DNA of 49,987 nt, from the NCBI RefSeq assembly GCF_046546175.1, contig NZ_JBKGYF010000001.1, positions 1 through 49,987 on the forward strand. The letters run 5' to 3'. The notes under the pieces were generated by a model that saw only the letters and a program-made list of their open reading frames with translations, ran no database searches and was not told the DNA's origin. Made by a program: the position numbers and the translations under genes. This DNA is from Methanohalobium sp046546175 (lineage in GTDB: Archaea > Halobacteriota > Methanosarcinia > Methanosarcinales > Methanosarcinaceae). Positions within the stretch are counted from its first letter, which is position 1. The number at the start of each line of letters is the position of its first letter. Below, piece by piece: positions 1-7,662 of the stretch.

Positions 1-26
1 GAGAAAATATAATCGAATTAGAATGG

Positions 27-82
27 GTGATATTATGAGCTAATTTGATAATCTCAGGTTATTAACGCAAGGATAATATCAC
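27..82 (+). terminator. Long stem-loop followed by a T-run
   Basis: GTGATATTAT at 27-36 and ATAATATCAC at 73-82 form a perfect 10-bp inverted repeat. An inner GAG/CTC pair lies at 37-39 and 53-55, and a short T-run follows (about 85-89). This could be the 3' end signal of a plus-strand gene left of the window or a leader structure for the small gene at 153. Only the repeat is seen directly; the role is inference. Confidence 0.35.
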
Positions 83-152
83 AATTTTTATGTATTTAAA
101 TTGATATAGACTTACAAACTATATCTATAGAATAATAATTTAAGGCGGTTAT

Positions 153-254
153 ATGAGTTCAGATGAAGTATCTCCTGGAACCATGAGAAATATAATGTGG
201 GTTATGTTTTCGATGTGGATTATCACAATTATCGTTGGATTGTTAATATTCTAA
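153..254 (+). CDS. Small single-pass membrane protein, unknown function
   Basis: A 33-codon ORF starts with ATG at 153 after an AAGGCGG ribosome-binding site and ends in TAA. The first ~13 residues are polar (MSSDEVSPGTMRN) and residues ~14-33 form one hydrophobic helix rich in Ile, Met and Trp that runs to the C-terminus. It stands alone between an upstream hairpin and the DUF99 gene. The good RBS and clean membrane segment make it plausible as a real gene. I do not recognise the family; it is not an obvious Sec61-beta, MtrF or MtrG. Confidence 0.5.
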   Translation: MSSDEVSPGTMRNIMWVMFSMWIITIIVGLLIF

Positions 255-340
255 TGTTATGTATATCCACTCCCTTTTTGAATTTATTGAATATTAGATA
301 TATCTTTTTATAATTCAACCTTTAGTGCAGGAGTGGGAAT

Positions 341-946
341 ATTTCAGATAAATCACCTGGATTTCATATAAAATCCGAAATAAGGGTTCTGGGTATAGAT
401 GATTCTGCACTTATATGTGACAGGATAATGATAATCGGGGCAGTATTTCGGGGAGGTGACTGGCTTGATGGTGTACTGCGATCTGAGATTACCCGGGATG
501 GTATGGATGGTACGGAGACCATAATCAGAATGGTAACATCAAGCAAACATTTTGTACAGCTCAGGGTAATCATGCTTGATGGCATCACTTTCGGGGGTTT
601 TAATCCGATTGACATTGTGAAAATCAATGAAGAAACAGGATTGCCTGTAATAGTAATAATGCGTAAATATCCTGTTTTTGAAAAGATAGAATCGGCACTT
701 AAACATCTGCCAGACCCTGAGAAACGAATGGAAATAATTAAAAAGGCAGGGGAAATTGCCGAAGTAACTAATTATATCGACCACAGAGCCAGGCCGCTTT
801 ATATCCAGTGGGTGGGAATTGAAAAGGAAGATGCCCGCAGTATAGTACAATTGACATCTACAAGGAGCAATATTCCAGAGCCTATAAGGGTGGCGCACCT
901 TATAGCTACAGGTGTAGTATTCGGGGAATCAAGGGGTAAAGCCTGA
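341..946 (+). CDS. DUF99 family protein, probable ATT start
   Basis: Archaeal DUF99 (UPF0215) protein of unknown biochemical role, related to endonuclease V-like folds. The frame contains the family's N-terminal signature at about residues 10-21 (HIKSEIRVLGIDDS) and the C-terminal IRVAHLIATGVV. The first ATG, at 428, lies after this signature, so it would remove conserved sequence. The in-frame stretch upstream, back to a TAG at 323, has no ATG, GTG or TTG. An AGGAG at 329-333 sits 7 nt before an in-frame ATT at 341, which I take as the start. A frameshift or sequence error near 330 is the alternative. It converges with glmM, 2 nt apart. Confidence 0.75.
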   Translation: MSDKSPGFHIKSEIRVLGIDDSALICDRIMIIGAVFRGGDWLDGVLRSEITRDGMDGTETIIRMVTSSKHFVQLRVIMLDGITFGGFNPIDIVKINEETGLPVIVIMRKYPVFEKIESALKHLPDPEKRMEIIKKAGEIAEVTNYIDHRARPLYIQWVGIEKEDARSIVQLTSTRSNIPEPIRVAHLIATGVVFGESRGKA

Positions 947-948
947 AA

Positions 949-2298
949 TTATTTACAATCTTTTACCCAGCCAACACCATCTTTCATCAGGCTTTCTGCT
1001 CTGCTCATAGTCTTTGATTCGGCAAATATCCTGATAATCGGTTCGGTACCAGATGGTCTTACAAGAACCCATCCGTCATCAAACCAGACTTTGACCCCAT
1101 CAATAGTATCAATTTGAACGCCTGTATAGTCCTCATGTACTTTATTTTTGATACATTCCATGGTATGTTCCAGGTTCTTGCATGGAACCTTTGTTTTGGA
1201 ATTGTAATATACAGGCACTCCTTCAGCAAGCCATGATAGTGACGCACCGGATGCCATAATCTCCAGTAGTTTTGCACATGACATAGCACCGTCTCTACAG
1301 TACTGGTGTTCAGGGAATATAAGACCACCGTTACCTTCTCCGCCAAAAACAGCGTTTGTTTCCATCATTTTCCGGGCTACATTGATAGAGCCTACAGCGG
1401 TCCATATCAGTTCAACACCTGCCTCCTTTGCAATATCAGCCATGCGCTGGGAGGAACTCACTGGTGTGACTACCGGTCCTTTCCTTTGGCTCAATATATT
1501 TTTAGCCATTAGTGAAAGCAGTACCTCTTCGTCCACAAAATTTCCGTTTTCATCTATAAACACAGCACGGTCTGCATCACCGTCCTGTGCAACGCCTATG
1601 TCTGCTCTACTTAGCCGTATAATCTCTGAAAGTTCCTTCAATACCCCAGGGGTTGGTTCAGGATTTCTCCATGGGAATGTTCCATCAATCTGGGCGTTGA
1701 TTGTAATCACTTCACAACCCAGTTTTCTGAGTAAAAACGGTAAGGTAAGGGAACCAGCTCCGCACCCAGTATCTACAACAACTTTGAAGTTCTGATTTCG
1801 AATTTTTTCTGCATCTATGGATTCAATGATACCATGTACATAATGATCATTTACATTATAATCCGACTGTAAATTACCAGTGTTCTCCCACCCAGCAGAA
1901 ACATATTGTTTTGTGTAGTAGGTATTTTCCACCTTTTGTTCTCCTTCCCTAGAAAATTCTGTTCCGTCACCATCTATCAGTTTGATTCCATTGTATTCCC
2001 GCGGATTATGAGAAGCAGTGATTATTATTCCTGCATCCGCTTTATAATTGCGGATATAATACTGAATCGATGGAGTTGGTACCATATCGACATCGATAAC
2101 CGATAACCCGGAAGAAAGAGCACCTGATATTGCAGCGTGTTTTAACATATTTCCTGAAATCCGGGTATCTCTTCCTATAATCACTTTTCCGCTGTTATTC
2201 AAATAGGTACCAAGGCTTTTAGCAATATCAACAGCCAGTTCGGGTGTAATATAATCGTTGGCAATACCCCTTACTCCATTAGTTCCAAATAATCCCAT
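949..2298 (-). CDS. glmM: Phosphoglucosamine mutase (phosphohexomutase family)
   Basis: Alpha-D-phosphohexomutase, most likely converting glucosamine-6-phosphate to glucosamine-1-phosphate for UDP-GlcNAc synthesis in the cytoplasm. The 449-residue length is normal. The active-site phosphoserine loop TASHNP is at residues 94-99 (Ser96), the Mg-binding DGDADR at 239-244, and the phosphate-binding RPSGTEP at 414-420. The N-terminus MGLFGTNGVRG is typical of archaeal GlmM, which may also act on glucose or mannose phosphates. It is monocistronic and divergent from the GNAT gene. Confidence 0.92.
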   Translation of the reverse strand: MGLFGTNGVRGIANDYITPELAVDIAKSLGTYLNNSGKVIIGRDTRISGNMLKHAAISGALSSGLSVIDVDMVPTPSIQYYIRNYKADAGIIITASHNPREYNGIKLIDGDGTEFSREGEQKVENTYYTKQYVSAGWENTGNLQSDYNVNDHYVHGIIESIDAEKIRNQNFKVVVDTGCGAGSLTLPFLLRKLGCEVITINAQIDGTFPWRNPEPTPGVLKELSEIIRLSRADIGVAQDGDADRAVFIDENGNFVDEEVLLSLMAKNILSQRKGPVVTPVSSSQRMADIAKEAGVELIWTAVGSINVARKMMETNAVFGGEGNGGLIFPEHQYCRDGAMSCAKLLEIMASGASLSWLAEGVPVYYNSKTKVPCKNLEHTMECIKNKVHEDYTGVQIDTIDGVKVWFDDGWVLVRPSGTEPIIRIFAESKTMSRAESLMKDGVGWVKDCK

Positions 2299-2444
2299 TT
2301 AATTCCACCACTATTTTACAATTTGTTCGTGTATCAGAGCAATACATTTATAACATATTTAGGTTTATGGATATTTTTGTACTAACCCTTAAATCAATAT
2401 TTGATATAAATATTATTGAGAACATACTGTTAACCAGACCCTGC

Positions 2445-2834
2445 ATGAATCCAAATATAACAATACGAAGGGCTACTAACAAAGATTTGTTATCTGTCTA
2501 TTTGCTCTTATCCAATTGTCTGCTTGAAATGTATGATTTACCTGCAGAGAATTTCATTGTTGCTGAGATTGCTTATAAAAATAAAATAGTGGGTACAGCT
2601 GTAGAAATAAACCGCAACTATCCCGAAATACATACAGTCGCAGTTCATCCAAGCTACCGCTCAAAAGGTATAGGCTCAAAACTTGTTAATTATTTACTGG
2701 AAAGGCAGCCTGATTGGAGAGAATATATTTATGTGCAGACTGTTACGCCTGAATTTTTTGGAAAACTTGGATTTTTGAAACTGGATGATGTGTACCACAA
2801 AGGCTATGTGTCCATGTTTTATTCTTTAAAATAA
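2445..2834 (+). CDS. GNAT family N-acetyltransferase
   Basis: Acetyl-CoA-dependent N-acetyltransferase of the GNAT fold. The acetyl-CoA loop is seen in HPSYRSKGIGSKLVNYLLER, preceded by the beta4 strand IHTVAV, and PEFFGKLGF is typical of the C-terminal part of ArgA-like and small-molecule acetyltransferases. An in-frame ATG at 2367 would add 26 residues, but family homology begins at MNPNITIRRAT (2445), and a TATA-like element at about 2345-2354 would place the transcript start downstream of 2367, so I prefer 2445. The substrate cannot be told; ArgA-like glutamate acetylation is one possibility. A hairpin terminator follows. Confidence 0.8.
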   Translation: MNPNITIRRATNKDLLSVYLLLSNCLLEMYDLPAENFIVAEIAYKNKIVGTAVEINRNYPEIHTVAVHPSYRSKGIGSKLVNYLLERQPDWREYIYVQTVTPEFFGKLGFLKLDDVYHKGYVSMFYSLK

Positions 2835-2841
2835 TATTATA

Positions 2842-2863
2842 GAGGGTTTGACCCCTCCTTTTT
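2842..2863 (+). terminator. Hairpin and T-run terminator
   Basis: GAGGG at 2842-2846 pairs with CCCTC at 2853-2857 across a 6-nt loop, followed directly by CTTTTT. It lies 8 nt after the stop of the GNAT gene and is a convincing intrinsic-type terminator for it. Confidence 0.65.
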
Positions 2864-2866
2864 AAT

Positions 2867-3551
2867 TTATCTCCTGTGCAATAGGAAAGCCACAGCTGTT
2901 ATACCAGCGATTCCAAGTATACCTGCAAAACTAGGAGTTTCTTCAGGTTGTGGAGATTTACAGGTGTTTTCTTTGGTATCATTTTTTTCTTCGGATTCTG
3001 ACCTGACACTGGGGTCAGATTCTATAGTAGTTTCTTAACACTGTTTTGATTTTCATCTACACAGATGTTTCATTGGTTGACCATTTACCATCAACGTATC
3101 TATCGAGGACAATATCTTCAGCTTCTTCGTTGTTATTCTGAAGCCATTGGCGGTTGATATTGAATTTAACATCTACGCTTTCAATGTTTTCATCTTCTAT
3201 ATCCTTTAATTCGATGTTCAGATATTTATAAAGAGTACCCTTCGCCTCTTTTTCCGTGCTGTCAGGTCTGGAATCCAGTTCTATGATGGTAATGGCAGCG
3301 TTATTGACTTCATCATGGGTATTAATCTCTACTTTTGTACTCCATTTTATAACCCTCCTAGAAAAGGTGACCACTGGAGTTTTCCAGCGGTAAGAATTTT
3401 AACCAATTATTTTTCCAGGTTTTCTACTACTTCAGACGTTGAATGGACAGGTATTACAGATGTTTCATGGGTTGTACTGGAGTCACAGATATATACCCAG
3501 TACCCGTCAAACCTGTACATAGTATTTCCATCGCCCAATTCCTTTTGGAAT
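2867..3551 (-). pseudogene. Decayed PGF-pre-PGF / PGF-CTERM surface protein
   Basis: Remnant of a cell-surface protein broken into at least three reading frames. From the N-terminal side, 3550-3410 encodes a fragment with GDGNTMYRFDGYWVY ending in TAA. Then 3374-3057 encodes a PGF-pre-PGF domain (NNAAITIIELDSRPD, YKYLNIELKD, VDVKFNINRQWL, DIVLDRYVDGKW) ending in TAG. Finally 3034-2867 in another frame gives an acidic Ser/Glu/Thr linker and a C-terminal PSFAGILGIAGITAVAF helix ending in LLHRR, a PGF-CTERM-type archaeosortase signal. In intact relatives these lie in one frame. Stops and frameshifts between all parts, and no start with an RBS, argue for a pseudogene. Confidence 0.7.
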
Positions 3552-3815
3552 TAACCACTTACATTGTTAGATGGTGATTTATCTGGTAATTCTTTCAATA
3601 TGTCTGGATACCCTCTCTCATACAAAGACTTGAGTTGAAATCTGTGTATTCTTACTTTATTTTTGTTGTAACTAACAGATATTCTTTTTATCTGATGTTA
3701 CTTATGTAACAATTTTACGTAAGTAAATTACTTAATATTTTTATAAAATTCAGTATAAAAAATAGGAAATATAGGTGAAAAGCGATTAATATATTGAAAC
3801 AAAATAGGTAAGCAG
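3552..3815. other. Intergenic region with short inverted repeats
   Basis: No gene is supported here. The minus strand stays open for about 48 codons (3697-3554) in frame with the surface-protein relic, but has no start codon or recognisable motif. GTTACTTATGTAAC (an inverted repeat) and TTACGTAA (a palindrome) lie close together around 3697-3724, upstream of the DUF166 gene, and could be a regulator site. Confidence 0.3.
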
Positions 3816-4574
3816 ATGAAAATCAGTGTATTTTACACAGGAACATTTGGTGAGAAGGTAATCGGCAATCTTATCAATACTACAAATTTTTGCACCTCAT
3901 GTGGTGAGTTTCTATGTGACCACTGCAGGAGTGTACGCAAGGGCATATCCCATATGATAGTGGAAACCCATGAATTCCCGGAAGATTTGCCAGAGTTTAT
4001 AGATGACCCGACAGAGTACATACCTGAAAAATTATCAGATACTGATCTCATCTTAGCTATAGACCTGCACCCCGATTTGCTGACCATTCTTCCGGAGATT
4101 ACCAGAAGAACAAAAGCATCAGCTGTTATTTCTCCTGTTGAAAGACCCCAGCTTGCTCCACCGGGACTTGTTGAACAGGTGAAAAAGGAACTGGAAGAAT
4201 TAGGAGTGGAAGCAGAATTCCCAAAACCCTTTTGTTCGCTTAAAAAAACCGGTAAACCTGTAATCGACCAGTTTGTGGATTTGGGTTTTGGGAGACCACT
4301 GTTAAAGGTTGAATTGAATACAAACAAGGACACATTCAGGTTTGTGCGGGTAATGAGGGACGCACCATGTGGTTCAACATGGTTTGTAGCCAAGCAGCTT
4401 ACTGGTACAGATGTAAAAGATTACAAGGAGACAGTTTCCAGTGCACATCATGCCTATCCATGTACTGCAAGTATGGAAAGAGATGTAGAACTGGGTGATA
4501 CTATCCTCCATGAAGCGGGATTCATTATACGAAAAAGTGTAGAAGAAGGGATGTCAGGAAACAATGAGCAATAA
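3816..4574 (+). CDS. DUF166 family protein with CxxC-x4-CxxC cluster
   Basis: Methanogen DUF166 protein, 252 residues, of unknown function (sometimes called thymidylate-synthase-like without evidence). Cys26, Cys29, Cys34 and Cys37 form a CxxCx4CxxC cluster suited to Zn or an Fe-S cluster. Two further conserved-looking cysteines lie in DAPCGSTWFVA and AYPCTASMERD. Start ATG 3816 follows AGGTAAGCAG. The stop region overlaps the start of the next gene by 11 nt, implying translational coupling with another Cys-containing protein. Role unknown; a redox or metal enzyme is inference. Confidence 0.75.
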   Translation: MKISVFYTGTFGEKVIGNLINTTNFCTSCGEFLCDHCRSVRKGISHMIVETHEFPEDLPEFIDDPTEYIPEKLSDTDLILAIDLHPDLLTILPEITRRTKASAVISPVERPQLAPPGLVEQVKKELEELGVEAEFPKPFCSLKKTGKPVIDQFVDLGFGRPLLKVELNTNKDTFRFVRVMRDAPCGSTWFVAKQLTGTDVKDYKETVSSAHHAYPCTASMERDVELGDTILHEAGFIIRKSVEEGMSGNNEQ

Positions 4575-4935
4575 CATAACTGATAAAGGGCTTGAAATCA
4601 TTGCGGCAATGGATGTCGATGAACTATCTCCGATTGAACTCAGGGATATCCTCTATCATACAGTTGCGAAAAATTACGAAACCGTTGATGAGATATTAAA
4701 ATCAGCCAGAGATATGGGGCTGGTTGAAAGAAGGGATGAAGTATATATTATGACTCATGAGGCATCCTCTCTGGAATTTGAAAAACCCCGAATAATAAAA
4801 CAGGAAGATAAAGGGAGATGCAAACTTTGCGGCAGGTCATTGAATACCAGTTATTATATTGAATTTAAGTCGGACACAATAGGTCCCTACGGGTCAACTT
4901 GTGTCAGAAAAATACACATGAATTACATTGATTGA
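4564..4935 (+). CDS. DUF5830-like protein with C-terminal Cys/His site
   Basis: A 123-residue archaeal protein resembling DUF5830. The N-terminal half looks like a winged-helix fold (residues ~15-65, with the helix pair VDEILKSARDMGLVERRDEV). The C-terminus holds CKLCGRSL and GPYGSTCVRKIH, where three Cys and one His could bind Zn. The ATG lies inside the end of the DUF166 gene, so the two are probably co-translated and may act together. The specific function is not known. The family assignment is moderately sure. Confidence 0.65.
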   Translation: MSNNITDKGLEIIAAMDVDELSPIELRDILYHTVAKNYETVDEILKSARDMGLVERRDEVYIMTHEASSLEFEKPRIIKQEDKGRCKLCGRSLNTSYYIEFKSDTIGPYGSTCVRKIHMNYID

Positions 4936-4945
4936 CCACTCAGGT

Positions 4946-5365
4946 TTATTGTTCAAGTATCTCCAGAACTCCGGGAATGTCAAATGCAATGGCATCAGCA
5001 GACTGGTCTATCATAAGGTTAATCATACCTTCTGAACCAAGTGTTCTGAAATCGGTTCTAAGACCAAATATTGATTTTCCTTTAGCATAAGCATATCCGA
5101 TTTCCCAGGATGTACCTGAATCCACATCTGCACCATCGAGGACTGCAATTATTATGTCCGAATCATCGATAATTTCAACGTTTTTCTGGAATATGTAATT
5201 CTGTTTGTGTTCATGGCGCATATGAACATTATCTTCTGAATTTTCCTGCGGTAGATATACTGCAAATCCTTTTTTCTCAATAGCCTCTTTTAATTTTGTA
5301 TTAAAATCAAGTTCACCCTCTGAAAACAGAGGTCCTGCAATGTATACTTTTTTACTGGTGTCCAA
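4946..5365 (-). CDS. Nucleoside 2-deoxyribosyltransferase-like protein
   Basis: A 139-residue member of the nucleoside 2-deoxyribosyltransferase / MazG-associated nucleotide-binding Rossmann family. It begins KKVYIAGPLFSEGE (substrate loop) and carries AVLDGADVDSGTSWEIGYA, where Asp and the Glu of the WEIGYA motif match the family's catalytic region. Members transfer deoxyribose between bases or hydrolyse nucleotide glycosidic bonds, as in nucleotide-pool cleaning. It converges with the DUF5830 gene with a 10-nt gap. Exact substrate unknown. Confidence 0.8.
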   Translation of the reverse strand: MDTSKKVYIAGPLFSEGELDFNTKLKEAIEKKGFAVYLPQENSEDNVHMRHEHKQNYIFQKNVEIIDDSDIIIAVLDGADVDSGTSWEIGYAYAKGKSIFGLRTDFRTLGSEGMINLMIDQSADAIAFDIPGVLEILEQ

Positions 5366-5520
5366 TTATATTCACCTATTTGGATTTTGATTAGTATTTT
5401 AACTCTAATCGGATTAAAATTTAAAGTAATTGATTTTTTTGGCTAATATTTTTAAAATGGTGTAATGTAATAAATATTTAATAACAGGATATTCTAAATC
5501 TTTTGAACAGGGGTTTGTGA

Positions 5521-6975
5521 ATGAAAAAATACGACCTGATTATACTAGGTACAGGTTCAGGAATGAATTTTGTAAACGAATTAATCGACAGAAAACCAGA
5601 TATTAATATTGCAGTTATTGATAAGGATGCACCTGGTGGTATATGCCTTACCAGGGGATGTATACCCTCCAAATTGCTACTCTATCCCGCCGAACTTATC
5701 AGAGATATTGAATCAGCCGGTGAGTTCGGGATTAATGTAGATATACAAAATATCGATTTCAAAAAGGTCATGGACAGCATGAGGGACAAAATATCATCAG
5801 ATATTGAGATGATAAGACAGGGTTTATCCGAAAGTAAAAATGTGGATTACTATCCAGAAGTTGCAGAATTTATAGAACCCTATAAACTGAAGGTAGGTAA
5901 TGAAACCATATCTTCGGATATGATATTTATCTGTACAGGTTCTAAGCCTATTATCCCACCTGTTAAAGGTCTGTATGAGGTTGGTTATCTTACAAGTGAC
6001 ACAGTACTTGATATGGATACACTTCCGGAAAATCTGGCAGTTATTGGAGGGGGATATATCGCTGCAGAATACGGACATTTCTTCTCGGCGATGGGTTCCA
6101 GTGTGACATTGATCGGACGCAACCCTCAGTTTATACCTCAAGAAGAACCAGAAATATCGGCACTTTCTCAGAGGAAGATGTCGGACTATATGAAAATACA
6201 TACCAACCATGAAGCTGTTGAAGTTCAAAAGGAAGGCAACAAAAAGAAATTGGTTTTTAAAGACCGAAGCAGTGGAACTCATAAAGAAGTAGTCGTGGAT
6301 GAAATACTGGTTGCTACAGGGAGGGGTCCAAATTCAGATATACTGCGCCCTGATAAAGGAGGCATAAAAACCGATAATAAAGGATGGATAGAAGTAGATA
6401 ACCACCTTGAGACATCCATGTCCAATGTCTGGGCGTTAGGGGATGCAAACGGTAAATATCTTTTCAAACACGTTGCCAATTACGAATCTGGTATTGTTTT
6501 CCAGAATGCTGTTTTAAAACGTGATATAGAAGTTGATTATCATGCCGTACCACACGCAGTTTTCTCCTATCCTGAAATTGCCGGTGTAGGAATCAGGGAA
6601 AAAGATGCTATTGATACGTATGGTGAAGACAACATACTCATAGGTTTTTACAGTTATGAAGAAACTGCCAAGGGACAGGCGATGAATGCAGAGGATTATT
6701 TTGTAAAAATCATCATGGAGCAAAATTCAGAAAAAATCCTTGGTGCACATATCATAGGCCCCCATGCATCGATACTGATCCACCAGGTAATACCTTTGAT
6801 GTATACACCAGATCAGAGTCCTGCACCTATCATGAATAGTATGACAATTCATCCATCCCTTAGTGAAGTCGTTACCCATGCTTTTTATTTTGCGATGCCG
6901 GTATATCATTATCACCACATACTTGGGCACATGGGGCAGGATAATTATACAGGTTACAGTAACAATAACAGTTAA
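5521..6975 (+). CDS. Dihydrolipoamide dehydrogenase-like flavoprotein
   Basis: Class I pyridine nucleotide-disulfide oxidoreductase, 484 residues. The FAD-binding GTGSG is at 10-14, the redox disulfide Cys42-Cys47 in GGICLTRGCIPSKLL, the NAD(P)-binding GGGYIAAEYG at 176-185, the second FAD motif near VWALGDANG, and the C-terminal catalytic dyad in IHPSLSE. The length and order match lipoamide dehydrogenase and related mycothione or CoA-disulfide reductases. No 2-oxoacid dehydrogenase or glycine-cleavage genes are nearby, so it probably reduces another disulfide; the substrate is open. The C-terminal tail contains HYHHILGH. A weak hairpin terminator follows. Confidence 0.85.
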   Translation: MKKYDLIILGTGSGMNFVNELIDRKPDINIAVIDKDAPGGICLTRGCIPSKLLLYPAELIRDIESAGEFGINVDIQNIDFKKVMDSMRDKISSDIEMIRQGLSESKNVDYYPEVAEFIEPYKLKVGNETISSDMIFICTGSKPIIPPVKGLYEVGYLTSDTVLDMDTLPENLAVIGGGYIAAEYGHFFSAMGSSVTLIGRNPQFIPQEEPEISALSQRKMSDYMKIHTNHEAVEVQKEGNKKKLVFKDRSSGTHKEVVVDEILVATGRGPNSDILRPDKGGIKTDNKGWIEVDNHLETSMSNVWALGDANGKYLFKHVANYESGIVFQNAVLKRDIEVDYHAVPHAVFSYPEIAGVGIREKDAIDTYGEDNILIGFYSYEETAKGQAMNAEDYFVKIIMEQNSEKILGAHIIGPHASILIHQVIPLMYTPDQSPAPIMNSMTIHPSLSEVVTHAFYFAMPVYHYHHILGHMGQDNYTGYSNNNS

Positions 6976-6980
6976 AAAAC

Positions 6981-7000
6981 AGAAGGGGTTTAACTTCTTT
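6981..7000 (+). terminator. Weak hairpin terminator
   Basis: AGAAG at 6981-6985 pairs with CTTCT at 6994-6998, 5 nt after the flavoprotein stop, with a T-rich tract beyond. The stem is short, so this is tentative. Confidence 0.4.
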
Positions 7001-7025
7001 AAATCCTTTTATTTCAGGAAATGGG

Positions 7026-7342
7026 TCAGAATATGATGCTAAATATTGATTCTATCAATGTATTTCCCAACCCCAATATAAATACATAGGTAACAATAAG
7101 CTCTTTTTTCATAACCTTTTTGACCATTACAAATCCCGGGAACGATAATTCAGCTACATACCATATTCAAAGATACTATATTTGCCTTTAAGATAAATAA
7201 ATCCAATGGCAAATATGACCAGCAATAAAATAGTAACGACTTTCAGACTATCATATATTCAGAAATGGAGGATATCAGCAGCATTCCCGTTTACTCCGGT
7301 TGCTGAGGCGATGTGATCTGCCATAATTTCAAGGACCATCAT
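7026..7342 (-). pseudogene. Internally deleted UPF0718 (DUF318) permease relic
   Basis: The minus strand starts ATGATG at 7342 after an AAGG-type RBS and reads VLEIMADHIASATGVNG... as in the first segment of predicted UPF0718 permeases. A TGA then interrupts the frame, which continues with the first transmembrane helix (IYDSLKVVTILLLVIFAIGF) to a TAG. Another frame, ending in TGA at 7026, encodes the family C-terminus (FPGFVMVKKVMKKELIV...). The ~200 central residues are missing. Intact members have about 300-350 residues and several helices. This is a clear relic, not a functional gene. Confidence 0.65.
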
Positions 7343-7662
7343 CCTTGTCCCTCGTTTTTGATTTTTTTATTACGAATTAAAATCGGTTTTAGTATATTTC
7401 AAATTTTATTGAAATAAGTATTTATATGTTATTTCCGCACTCCTAAATTTACATAAAATGATGTAAACTTAGGTGAGAAAGTATCATCTTTCTCGTTTAA
7501 TTCGTTTGCATATTTATTTCCCATATTGGGATTTGGGATATTAATTTTGGAAGGTTAATATAAATATGGAAACACGATATATTTATGATAAGTTGTCTTA
7601 GTTCACATTGGCTAGAAATAAGAAAGACATACATTGACTGTATGTTTTAAGGGGCTTTAAAT
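7343..7662 (+). promoter_or_regulatory. Upstream region of the hydantoinase gene with three inverted repeats
   Basis: About 320 bp without a gene. It holds (1) CTAAATTTACAT 7443-7454 against ATGTAAACTTAG 7461-7472, 11 of 12 paired; (2) a perfect 7-bp stem GAGAAAG 7475-7481 / CTTTCTC 7488-7494; (3) ACATAC 7628-7633 / GTATGT 7640-7645 just before the RBS (AAGGGG). A TATA-like ATATATTTATGATA lies near 7577-7590. The third repeat would be in the mRNA leader and could control translation or bind a regulator. Functions are inferred. Confidence 0.4.

Noticed and set aside
3057..3374. Pyrrolysine read-through of the TAG at 3057 in the surface-protein relic
   Set aside because: Reading through TAG reaches a TGA after 14 further codons, and the PGF-CTERM end is in another frame, so decay explains it better.
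3315..3554. Plus-strand 79-codon ORF opposite the surface-protein relic
   Set aside because: It lies antisense to recognisable PGF-pre-PGF and flanking coding sequence and has no RBS or known motif.
3554..3697. 48-codon open minus-strand stretch (contains SLYERGYPDILKELPD)
   Set aside because: No start codon, no RBS and no recognised family. It could be part of the decayed surface gene, but nothing supports it as a gene.
5824..6282. Minus-strand 152-codon ORF inside the flavoprotein gene
   Set aside because: Shadow frame of a well-conserved coding sequence with no homology of its own. Other overlapping long frames were dropped for the same reason.
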